DNA of 5,532 nt from Candidatus Woesearchaeota archaeon (GCA_030751555.1 JASMFX010000140.1:1-5532), one strand, 5' to 3'. Shown: positions 1-5,173, counted from the stretch's first letter. Translations and numbers: made by a program. The notes: generated from the letters alone by a model not told the origin.

Positions 1-2
1 AG

Positions 3-962
3 CAGTTTGACATGATCTCAAGTCAGGCAATAAAATATTCTCTTATCTGGATGGTTCTTAACATTGCTGTTCTCTCACTAGCAACATACTTACTTTTCGG
101 CATAAACCATGTATTAATACTGCTGCTCTTCACATCCCTTCTCTCAGGAACTTCCCCAGATGCAGTAATTCCAATGCTTGGAAAAAGCAAATCACCTGTT
201 GTTGGTTTCTTAGAGGTTGAGTCCATTGTGAACACACCTCTTATGGTGCTGATCCCATTCATAATAATGGATTTTCTTGTAAATGCTGCAACTCCTGAAT
301 TTACAGTTATCCTAAAACTCTTTGCTTTGAAGTTTGTTGCTGGAATTGGCGCAGGCATACTCATTGGAATTATCATCTTCAAATACATGCACCGCTACTA
401 TTCTGTCAACCTATCCACATTAGGGATCTTAACAGCAGCCATGATGACCTATATCTTGGCAGAAAACCTTGGAGGAAATGGAGTCTTAGCAGTAACCACA
501 CTAGGATTATTCTCTGGCAGTATCTACATTAAGGAAAAAGAAAAACTCTTTGATTTTTCAAACGTGCTCTCGAACATTTTAGAGATATTGGTCTTTGTGT
601 TAGTAGGCCTTATTATCGTTCTGCCCTTGGATTTTTTATTCTATCTAAAATCCTCAGCCCTTTTCGCTGTATTTCTTCTTATCCGATTCATTGCATTTAA
701 AATCACTTTCAGAAACAAAGAATACTCAAAAAAAGAAATAGTTTTTATGACCTTAAATGCCTCAAAAGGAGTAGCAGTTGCTGTCGTGGTTTTATCAATC
801 TCTGCAACCCTTCTTGGCAAAATAGATGTAACTAACAACATTCTCATGACAGTAATCAATCTATCCTTGGTGTTCCTTCTTTACAGCATAATCGTAGGTA
901 CAATTACCTTAAAGTTTGCAGATAAATTCTTAGGCAAATCAGCGTTACCAAAAACTTCTTGA
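3..962 (+). CDS. Cation:proton antiporter (CPA/NhaP-KefB type), 5'-truncated by window edge
   Basis: This is the C-terminal part of a polytopic inner-membrane monovalent cation/proton exchanger. The frame is open to the left edge, so the ATG at 12 is probably internal; at least the first few membrane helices are missing (full members are usually near 400 residues). Numbered from the Met at 12, the visible 316 residues form about eight to nine hydrophobic helices. The signature regions are a GTSPDAV stretch (about 46-52), equivalent to the TDPxAV unwound helix of the family, and an ESIVNT stretch (70-75), equivalent to the ESLLND ion-binding helix. A late NASKGVAVAVV helix (about 250) matches the conserved basic-residue helix. 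The Asp of the ND pair is Thr here (T75), so the ion site differs from the textbook one. There is no C-terminal RCK/TrkA domain. The stop lies only 8 bases before the structured RNA. The family is confident; the transported ion is not known. Confidence 0.88.
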   Translation, partial: QFDMISSQAIKYSLIWMVLNIAVLSLATYLLFGINHVLILLLFTSLLSGTSPDAVIPMLGKSKSPVVGFLEVESIVNTPLMVLIPFIIMDFLVNAATPEFTVILKLFALKFVAGIGAGILIGIIIFKYMHRYYSVNLSTLGILTAAMMTYILAENLGGNGVLAVTTLGLFSGSIYIKEKEKLFDFSNVLSNILEILVFVLVGLIIVLPLDFLFYLKSSALFAVFLLIRFIAFKITFRNKEYSKKEIVFMTLNASKGVAVAVVVLSISATLLGKIDVTNNILMTVINLSLVFLLYSIIVGTITLKFADKFLGKSALPKTS

Positions 963-1179
963 ATCTGGATTAGTCAACTGTCAACTCTGATGCGTGTACT
1001 AAAATCGGCCGCAACATTCGCTGCACTAGCTTTTGTTTCTGGTTACTTCAAACAAAGCAGAAAGCCTCACACTTTAGTGTGGGGATGAATGCTTTGAAGC
1101 AATGTATGCTTTGTTTGATGTCAGAAATGCAAAGCATTTCTGATCACGCTCAGAATGCCCGGGGCATTCTGACGAGTTT

Positions 1180-1422
1180 AAAATCCGTCTATTGATAGCG
1201 AGAGCTTAAAGCCACGGGCTTTAGCCCTTGGATAACACAGACTCGCTAAGATTAGCGAGTCTGTGGATCTTAAATTCGGGCGCATCTCCCTAATATAAAA
1301 TAGGTGGCATATTAAGAGCAAGACTGCAACTATGAGGCCCGAATTTAAGATAACTCAAACCAACTAAAGTTGGTTTGAGGAATTGACACGTCAGTGTCAA
1401 TAAGCTCGAGCTGACGGATTTT
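1180..1422 (+). repeat. Long-range inverted repeat (helix P3) closing a multi-hairpin domain
   Basis: The segment aaaatccgtc at 1180-1189 is complementary to gacggatttt at 1413-1422. After a seven-base bulge (1190-1196) the helix resumes as 1197-1199/1410-1412, a tandem G-A mismatch (1200-1201 against 1408-1409) and 1202-1208/1401-1407. The enclosed 1209-1400 holds five successive hairpins in nearly unbroken order, so this is a six-way junction. The run of seven T at 1419-1425 starts within the 3' strand and could by itself look like a terminator, but half of it is paired here. Confidence 0.72.
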
Positions 1423-1435
1423 TTTACAAAGTAAC

Positions 1436-1479
1436 TTATTATTTCTCCCCCGTACCCTGGTAAGGGGGAGAAATAATAA
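1436..1479 (+). repeat. 16-bp perfect hairpin, the strongest local stem of the RNA
   Basis: Bases 1436-1451 (ttattatttctccccc) pair without a mismatch with 1464-1479. The 12-base loop can add a 3-bp tip (1453-1455 with 1460-1462, loop cctg). It follows the T-run at 1419-1425 and is not followed by a T-run of its own, so it is more likely an arm of the large RNA than a terminator. Confidence 0.8.
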
Positions 1480-1581
1480 TCCAAGCGGAGCTTGGGCAGA
1501 AACAAAAGATTGATCCGGTCTCATTATAGGTTAGCAGTCGCAACCTACTCCCCCACAGTTGACTATCCCCTAAACAGTTAC

Positions 1582-1590
1582 TTTTATATA
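1582..1590 (+). promoter_or_regulatory. Archaeal TATA box for the Nudix-PIN operon
   Basis: The sequence ttttatata matches the archaeal TATA consensus. A start of transcription about 25 bases downstream would fall near 1612-1615, giving a short leader of 13-16 bases that holds the GGTGGT ribosome-binding sequence. It lies just after the 3' strand of helix P1, so the operon need not be co-transcribed with the structured RNA. Confidence 0.6.
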
Positions 1591-1618
1591 ACCTACAAGC
1601 ACTTCCTAATTGTAACAT

Positions 1619-1624
1619 GGTGGT
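1619..1624 (+). promoter_or_regulatory. Ribosome binding site of the Nudix gene
   Basis: GGTGGT lies three bases ahead of the ATG at 1628, one base off the GGAGGT archaeal anti-16S complement. The spacing is short, but it supports this start over the internal Met at 1799 and hence supports translation of the acidic tail. Confidence 0.45.
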
Positions 1625-1627
1625 ATT

Positions 1628-2614
1628 ATGAGCGATGAATCTTCATCAGAATCTGGTACAGAGTCATCAGACTCTAGTCCAGACGAAACATCTGGATCAG
1701 GAGCAGAGTTTAATGAGGTAGATTCTTCTGATACAGAATCCTGTGATGAAACCGATGCCTCTCAATCTCATTCTTCAGCAGAGAATCTTGAAGGGATTAT
1801 GGATTCTGACACATTAATTGAAACTGCAGAGTTCAATGATGATGAAGAATATCAGTATCAAATTATAAGTGTCGAAGAAGCATTAGAAAGAAATCCTGAC
1901 CTTAAGCTTGGATGGGAATATGATCCCAGGACAAGGACTTTTTCAAACCCTAAATTTGCGCACATTAAGCATGTTGTTGTTGTAGACAAGAATGGGAATG
2001 TGCTTTGGGATCAACCTAAGATCGACGAAGAACCTGGAGCAGTAATCCTACCCTATGATATAAAAAATGGGGTAGTGAGAGTAGGATTAATCTTTGAAGA
2101 AAGAGCTATCCCAGGAGATAAATTTTATACTGTTCCACGAGGCCTCATTAACAAACACGAAAATCCAATTGACGCAGCACTGAGAGAATTACAAGAAGAA
2201 ACAGGCATTACCGCAGATCCCAGAAAGATCGTAATCTTAGGCAACAACAACGCCAACTCAACATATTTCGCAACTAAGTTTCCCATCATCGCAGTCCAAG
2301 TTCCTACCCTAGACCATCTTACAAAAGTACCTGCCAATGATCCCAAAGAAAACATCGAATGGGTCAAACCATTTAACTACCAACAACTCATCTCGCTTGC
2401 ATCACAAGGCTATCTTACAGATGGAATAACCACCTCTACCTTGTTTCACTTTGGCATCTACAGGCCTGATTTCTCAGCAAGCCAACAAACACATTATCTT
2501 GCCACTAAAGTAGCCCATAGATGCTACGAAAATGCGATGCCTCAACTTCAAAAAACCATACTAACCAATCCACATCAACCTTTAAATAGGGAGACAACCC
2601 TTGTTCTTCAATGA
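1628..2614 (+). CDS. Nudix hydrolase with long acidic Ser-rich N-terminal tail
   Basis: The protein hydrolyses a nucleoside diphosphate linked to another group, with divalent metal, in the cytoplasm; the substrate cannot be told from the sequence. A complete Nudix box, G-x5-E-x7-R-E-L-x-E-E-x-G-I, occupies residues 172-194 (G172, E178, R186, E187, E190, E191, G193). The fold begins around residue 110 (AHIKHVVVVD) and runs to about 275; the PRGLI lead-in resembles ADP-ribose pyrophosphatase-like members. At 328 residues it is much longer than a minimal Nudix protein of about 150-200. Residues 1-75 are almost entirely Ser, Asp, Glu and Thr, surely disordered, and the last 50 residues are unassigned. 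The start at 1628 is supported by GGTGGT at 1619-1624 and a TATA box at 1582-1590; M58 (1799) would remove most of the tail but has no such signals. The stop overlaps the next start by 4 bases (ATGA). Confidence 0.9.
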   Translation: MSDESSSESGTESSDSSPDETSGSGAEFNEVDSSDTESCDETDASQSHSSAENLEGIMDSDTLIETAEFNDDEEYQYQIISVEEALERNPDLKLGWEYDPRTRTFSNPKFAHIKHVVVVDKNGNVLWDQPKIDEEPGAVILPYDIKNGVVRVGLIFEERAIPGDKFYTVPRGLINKHENPIDAALRELQEETGITADPRKIVILGNNNANSTYFATKFPIIAVQVPTLDHLTKVPANDPKENIEWVKPFNYQQLISLASQGYLTDGITTSTLFHFGIYRPDFSASQQTHYLATKVAHRCYENAMPQLQKTILTNPHQPLNRETTLVLQ

Positions 2615-3000
2615 AAAAAATAATACTCGACACAAACTTTTTACTCATCCCGAGCCAATTCAAGGTAGACATCTTTGAAGAGATCAAACGCATCTGCAAC
2701 TTCAAGTACGAACTCTGCATTATCGATAAAACAGTCGAAGAACTCAACAACATAATAAAGACGCAACCCCAAAAACAAAAGATGCACGCAAAACTAGCCC
2801 TCTCAATAATAAAAAAATACAAAATCAAGCAAATCAACACAACGCTTGAAACCAACGTGGATTCTCTCATCCTCAGAACAGTTACAAAGAACCACATCGT
2901 AGCAACCCAGGACATTGAACTAAAGCGCATCCTGAAGGAAAAAAGAATACCTCTGATCTATCTAAGACAGAAACAATTTCTTGAATTAAAAGAATACTAA
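2611..3000 (+). CDS. PIN-domain nuclease, FCF1/VapC9-like
   Basis: This is a small cytoplasmic metal-dependent endoribonuclease of the PIN fold, resembling the archaeal family related to eukaryotic Fcf1/Utp24, which cleaves precursor rRNA. The 129 residues contain the four acidic positions expected of an active PIN domain: D7 in the opening ILDTNFLL strand, E44 in TVEELN, D84 in VDSLIL and D101 in IVATQDIELKR. The stretch DTNFLLIPSQFKVDIF and the closing YLRQKQFLEL are typical of the Fcf1-like group and not of the common VapC toxins. No antitoxin gene is next to it, which also argues against a classical VapBC pair. Its ATG overlaps the Nudix stop (ATGA at 2611-2614), so translation is probably coupled. 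A role in rRNA processing is inferred from family resemblance; a free-standing ribonuclease with another RNA target is equally possible. Confidence 0.85.
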   Translation: MKKIILDTNFLLIPSQFKVDIFEEIKRICNFKYELCIIDKTVEELNNIIKTQPQKQKMHAKLALSIIKKYKIKQINTTLETNVDSLILRTVTKNHIVATQDIELKRILKEKRIPLIYLRQKQFLELKEY

Positions 3001-3009
3001 ACCCAAAAT

Positions 3010-3018
3010 CTTAAATAA
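3010..3018 (+). promoter_or_regulatory. Possible TATA box for the broken gene
   Basis: The sequence cttaaataa is centred about 25 bases ahead of the ATG at 3039. With the usual archaeal spacing, transcription would begin at or next to the start codon, giving a leaderless message. No Shine-Dalgarno sequence precedes the ATG, in keeping with that. Confidence 0.45.
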
Positions 3019-3038
3019 CCTGCAATGATCTCATCTCT

Positions 3039-3513
3039 ATGTTGAAAGATGACGGATTCGTCCAATTAGATGAAGAAGTTCCTATCATAGAACCCTCTCC
3101 AAAAGTATACGTGATCTCCCATCCCTTTTTCAGAGATCATCAACCTTATAGACAACAAGTTGAACAGCTCATAGCAGAAGCCACTGAACCATTTCTTAAC
3201 AATTGATGGGATTACCAATCCAAAAAATCATGAAAACTGGGAGATTGTACGCCAGTTCAGGACATACGATCCTAAGGGACCAAGATTCTTTCTAATGGGT
3301 CATTATGATAGGCCAGGAGCACTATGCGGCTGGCAAAAAACAGCAGAGATCATCAACTCCTTTAATCCAGATGAAGTAGCCTTCGGAGGATCAGAATTGT
3401 GGAAGAAGCAGGATGGAAAATACGGACTATGCGTAGGTATCACATTTGAAGAATTAAAAGACCTTGTCCCAAACCCTCAACTAGATTTTGATATCTGTGA
3501 TGTATTTGAATAA
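3039..3513 (+). pseudogene. Uncharacterised gene split by a one-base frameshift
   Basis: I do not recognise this family. An ATG at 3039 opens a 55-residue frame (start MLKDDGFVQLDEEVP) that ends at TGA 3204-3206. The frame one base further on is open from 3175 to the TAA at 3511-3513, and its residues (around NPKNHENWEIVRQF, then MGHYDRPGALCGW, AFGGSEL and DFDICDVFE) read as one continuous domain. Both frames encode Phe-Leu at 3192-3198, so removal of one base there joins them into a protein of about 157 residues. The second half has no ATG before 3295, which lies inside the domain, so it is unlikely to be a separate gene with a proper start. Explanations are a true disabling mutation, a sequencing error, or +1 recoding. 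The product would be soluble, with three Cys in the second half and no signal peptide. Confidence 0.7.
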
Positions 3514-3526
3514 GAAACTAATTTCT
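3513..3526. terminator. Small hairpin between convergent genes, possible shared terminator
   Basis: Bases 3513-3517 (agaaa) pair with 3522-3526 (tttct) around the loop ctaa. It spans the 12-base gap between two facing genes, overlapping both stop codons. The stem is only 5 bp and AT-rich and no long T-run follows on either strand, so termination is only a suggestion. Confidence 0.2.
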
Positions 3527-4449
3527 CACTTCTCAGCACCCTTTGCAACAGCGATATTCAATATCCTACTAGAAAGAGCAAACAAATAATGAAAGTTACT
3601 CTCCATATGCATTTTGATAGTCAAATCTAATCCATCTTTAATCTGCAATCCTTTTTTTCTAACCTGAAGAAGATGATCCCTAAGTTTATTATAAAATGCT
3701 TCAGCCTCTTTCCATTTTTTATTCAAATAGAGTGCATAGAGTTCTTCTAACATTTTCTTATTTTCATTAATGAGATCTAACTCTTCTTTTTTTATCTTCA
3801 TCTTTTTATTAATCAAATAAGTAAGCAAAGAATGCAAAACCAACCCAGATATCTTCTCAAGTGTAAATACAATAGTATAATAGTCATACGAATTCTCATT
3901 TCCATAATTGATATTCCTAATCATCCTATGACAGTAATCTCTTATCCTTAAACAGTTATTTTTCATGCTGTATGCATCGTCTAGGGTAACTTTCTTTGGC
4001 ATATCAAGTGCCATATCAAACATCATTTTTAAGTTTAAGAACAATTTATTGATCATGCTATCTACCATCTCATCAGAAGCCTTTATTATTGAGGTTATTA
4101 CACAAGTATTCTCACTTATAAAATTCGCTTCATAGCCAGGCAATAAATCCATTATGTTATGGATCATAGAGATAGGTATCTTATCCTCAAAATGAATCTT
4201 TATCTCATCATACCCTGTTCTGTAAAGCCCAGATATAATGCTCCTTAATGAATAATAGGTAAAAGATTCAATAGATATCTCTTTTTTCTTTTTCCCTCCT
4301 TTCTCACCAGCTGTAGTTACAATAAGAGAGTTTTCCTTCTCTTCAATGCTAATCTCTTGCCCCTTCTCTAATTCATGCTTCTTAGCCCATTTAGAAGGAA
4401 TGCTCACCACTAACGTAGATCCTCCATGCTGCACGAGTTTCCTCCTCAT
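3526..4449 (-). CDS. AbrB/SpoVT-domain PhoU-like transcriptional regulator
   Basis: This is a cytoplasmic DNA-binding regulator of the archaeal AbrB-PhoU type, linked in other archaea to phosphate-uptake control; target genes here are not shown by sequence. Residues 1-46 form a swapped-hairpin AbrB domain, with RRKLVQHGGSTLVVSIPSKW at the front and a KGQEISIEE turn. A Lys/Gly-rich linker (about 48-56) leads to a mainly helical PhoU-like region (about 57-305), with amphipathic helices around 128-180 and 190-300 and a coiled stretch rich in Lys/Glu near 215-260. Its length of 307 fits the family. The start at 4449 is supported by a TATA box 26 bases upstream on the same strand, which implies a leaderless or nearly leaderless message. 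No phosphate transporter genes (pst) are nearby. It is divergent from the two exported-protein genes and may regulate itself and them through the shared 140-base gap. Confidence 0.85.
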   Translation of the reverse strand: MRRKLVQHGGSTLVVSIPSKWAKKHELEKGQEISIEEKENSLIVTTAGEKGGKKKKEISIESFTYYSLRSIISGLYRTGYDEIKIHFEDKIPISMIHNIMDLLPGYEANFISENTCVITSIIKASDEMVDSMINKLFLNLKMMFDMALDMPKKVTLDDAYSMKNNCLRIRDYCHRMIRNINYGNENSYDYYTIVFTLEKISGLVLHSLLTYLINKKMKIKKEELDLINENKKMLEELYALYLNKKWKEAEAFYNKLRDHLLQVRKKGLQIKDGLDLTIKMHMESNFHYLFALSSRILNIAVAKGAEK

Positions 4450-4470
4450 AAAACACCTTAAACACTCAAT

Positions 4471-4480
4471 ATATATAAAT
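4471..4480 (-). promoter_or_regulatory. TATA box of the PhoU-like gene
   Basis: Read on the minus strand, this segment is ATTTATATAT, a near-perfect archaeal TATA box. It is centred 26 bases before the ATG at 4449, so transcription should begin at the start codon or a base or two ahead. The purine-rich CGAAAG just upstream on that strand is in the place of the TFB recognition element. Confidence 0.65.
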
Positions 4481-4481
4481 C

Positions 4482-4489
4482 TTTCGAAA
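4482..4489. promoter_or_regulatory. TTTCGAAA palindrome between divergent promoters, possible operator
   Basis: A perfect 8-base palindrome sits between the minus-strand TATA box (4471-4480) and the plus-strand TATA box (4508-4517). In that place a bound dimer could affect both promoters. It overlaps the presumed TFB element of the minus-strand promoter. No second copy was seen in the window, so the operator role is speculative. Confidence 0.3.
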
Positions 4490-4507
4490 ATAAGCCTTTT
4501 TACAAAA

Positions 4508-4517
4508 ATATATATAA
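4508..4517 (+). promoter_or_regulatory. TATA box for the exported-protein pair
   Basis: The run atatatataa is a good TATA element on the plus strand. A start about 25 bases downstream (near 4538-4542) gives a leader of about 50 bases, which carries the GGAGG ribosome binding site, in contrast with the leaderless layout of the opposite gene. Confidence 0.55.
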
Positions 4518-4575
4518 TTTACACATAATGATTAAATACTAGCTCAAGCAGTTACTATCAAGTAATAAATTATGT

Positions 4576-4581
4576 GGGAGG
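4576..4581 (+). promoter_or_regulatory. Strong Shine-Dalgarno site that fixes the start at 4590
   Basis: GGGAGG is followed by an 8-base spacer and then ATG at 4590. An in-frame ATG at 4572 lies upstream of this site and would place it inside the coding region, so 4590 is the better start. Confidence 0.75.
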
Positions 4582-4589
4582 AACACAAA

Positions 4590-5123
4590 ATGAGAAAATC
4601 AATAAGAAATGTATTACAAAAAGTTGCACTTTACACTACACTCGCTGGAGCTTGTATTGCCAATCTAGTTAATTCTGCCGATGCAGGAGAATGGACAGAT
4701 CTTAAAGGGAATAATATAGGGTCATACAAAAATGAAAAAGAATGTGTAGACTTCATGGCAAGATATCCTTTAATTAAGGATGAAAACGCAAATCCAAAAA
4801 GTGGAATTTCCTACATCATAATGGAAATCCCTCCTCAAGATATGAAGGACAATAAGAAATTCTTAACAAATCCTGAAAAGTTTGACCTAAGCGACTTAAC
4901 AGACACATTCAGATACGCATCAACCCAAAAAGCTAGAGACTCTGATGAATTTAAACACATGGTTGATGCAGCAAAAGGTAAGGAAGATGATATCTATTTG
5001 ATTAAAATCGATTTCAAAAAAAAGGACATGACTCAAATCGTTGACAATAACGGAAAGATCATGGTAAGTATCACTGGTTCACGTTACAGACCAACACATT
5101 CAGGAAGGCAGCGTGGATTTTAA
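4590..5123 (+). CDS. Exported protein of unknown function with N-terminal signal peptide
   Basis: I do not recognise the family. The 177-residue product has a basic N-terminus (MRKSIRN), a hydrophobic stretch (about 8-29) and an AxA site (ADA at 30-32) after which a type I signal peptidase could cut, leaving a protein beginning GEWTDLKG. The Cys at 22 within LAGAC is a weaker lipobox alternative. The mature part is polar and highly charged, alternating Asp/Glu and Lys (KGKEDDIYLIKIDFKKKDM), with one Cys (C51) outside the leader, and ends in an Arg-rich tail (SRYRPTHSGRQRGF). No enzyme motif is evident. A strong Shine-Dalgarno site sets the start. The downstream gene begins 50 bases after the stop with no T-run between them, so the two are probably co-transcribed, and their leaders are closely alike. 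An extracytoplasmic location is fairly sure; the role is unknown. Confidence 0.72.
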   Translation: MRKSIRNVLQKVALYTTLAGACIANLVNSADAGEWTDLKGNNIGSYKNEKECVDFMARYPLIKDENANPKSGISYIIMEIPPQDMKDNKKFLTNPEKFDLSDLTDTFRYASTQKARDSDEFKHMVDAAKGKEDDIYLIKIDFKKKDMTQIVDNNGKIMVSITGSRYRPTHSGRQRGF

Positions 5124-5158
5124 TAGAAAAAAAGAGTACTTGCCTTAAAAAAAGTTTT

Positions 5159-5164
5159 GTGGAG
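5159..5164 (+). promoter_or_regulatory. Shine-Dalgarno site that fixes the start at 5174
   Basis: GTGGAG precedes the ATG at 5174 by 9 bases. The GTG at 5159 is in frame but is part of this site, so it is a poor start; the layout copies that of the preceding gene. Confidence 0.6.
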
Positions 5165-5173
5165 ACTACAAAA

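Larger units (their letters stand above)
1030..1508 (+). repeat. Long-range inverted repeat (helix P2), 12 bp
   Basis: The segment cttttgtttctg at 1030-1041 is the exact reverse complement of cagaaacaaaag at 1497-1508, 455 bases apart. It sits concentrically inside the 971-981/1555-1565 repeat and outside the 1180-1189/1413-1422 repeat. Nesting of three independent long-range repeats is what an RNA fold predicts and is unlikely for scattered palindromes. Confidence 0.8.
971..1565 (+). ncRNA. Large multi-branched structured RNA, class not recognised
   Basis: This non-coding stretch is dominated by perfect complementary segments that nest into one fold. Closing helix P1 is 971-981 with 1555-1565 (11 bp). 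P2 is 1030-1041 with 1497-1508 (12 bp). P3 is 1180-1189 with 1413-1422 (10 bp). Inside P2 lie an arm 1048-1059/1107-1118 (12 bp, carrying hairpin 1065-1072/1077-1084) and hairpins 1121-1130/1134-1143, 1150-1159/1163-1172, 1436-1451/1464-1479 (16 bp) and 1481-1486/1490-1495. Inside P3 lie 1197-1208/1401-1412, 1212-1219/1224-1231, 1236-1248/1253-1265 (13 bp), 1267-1281/1337-1351 (15 bp), 1354-1364/1369-1379 and 1382-1389/1394-1401. Hairpin 1527-1532/1542-1547 lies between P1 and P2. Over half of the bases pair. G-U pairs (1067-1082, 1120-1144) and a tandem G-A (1200-1201/1408-1409) favour the plus strand. I see no match to rRNA, RNase P, SRP, group I or group II intron cores. Ends are taken from P1; the promoter is not clear. 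A DNA-level role (single-strand folding element) is the main alternative. Confidence 0.72.

Noticed and set aside
23..388. A 121-codon minus-strand frame opposite the antiporter.
   Set aside because: It is antisense to conserved membrane segments and has no independent start signals.
1061..1235. Hairpins with ctttag tips (1065-1084 and 1211-1231) that resemble the ends of IS200/IS605-type elements or their guide-like RNAs.
   Set aside because: No transposase or TnpB gene, or remnant of one, is nearby, and both hairpins fit into the nested fold closed by 971-981/1555-1565. A decayed non-autonomous element remains possible but explains the long-range helices less well.
1419..1425. T7 run as the simple terminator of the antiporter transcript.
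   Set aside because: It lies 457 bases after the stop and half of it is base-paired in the P3 helix; it may act only in an alternative fold.
1041..1495. CRISPR array because of many short palindromes.
   Set aside because: The palindromes differ in sequence and there is no repeat unit with regular spacers.
1290..1505. A 71-codon minus-strand reading frame inside the structured region.
   Set aside because: It runs straight through several perfect hairpins, has no promoter or ribosome binding site, and its translation looks arbitrary.
971..1565. RNase P RNA, SRP RNA, group I or group II intron.
   Set aside because: I found no RNase P GAGGAAAGUC-type core, no SRP GNAR/GGUGCC-type loop region, no group II GUGYG start or domain V, and no recognisable group I core; the region also lies between genes and does not interrupt one.
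2505..2930. A 141-codon minus-strand reading frame opposite the Nudix and PIN genes.
   Set aside because: It is the antisense of two well-supported genes and shows no protein family features; its length comes from the codon bias of the opposite strand.
2611..3000. VapC toxin of a VapBC pair.
   Set aside because: The partner gene is a Nudix enzyme and not an antitoxin, and the sequence follows the Fcf1-like PIN pattern.
4572..4589. ATG at 4572 as the start of the first exported protein.
   Set aside because: It would put the GGGAGG ribosome binding site inside the coding sequence and add MWEEHK, an acidic stretch, ahead of a normal signal peptide.
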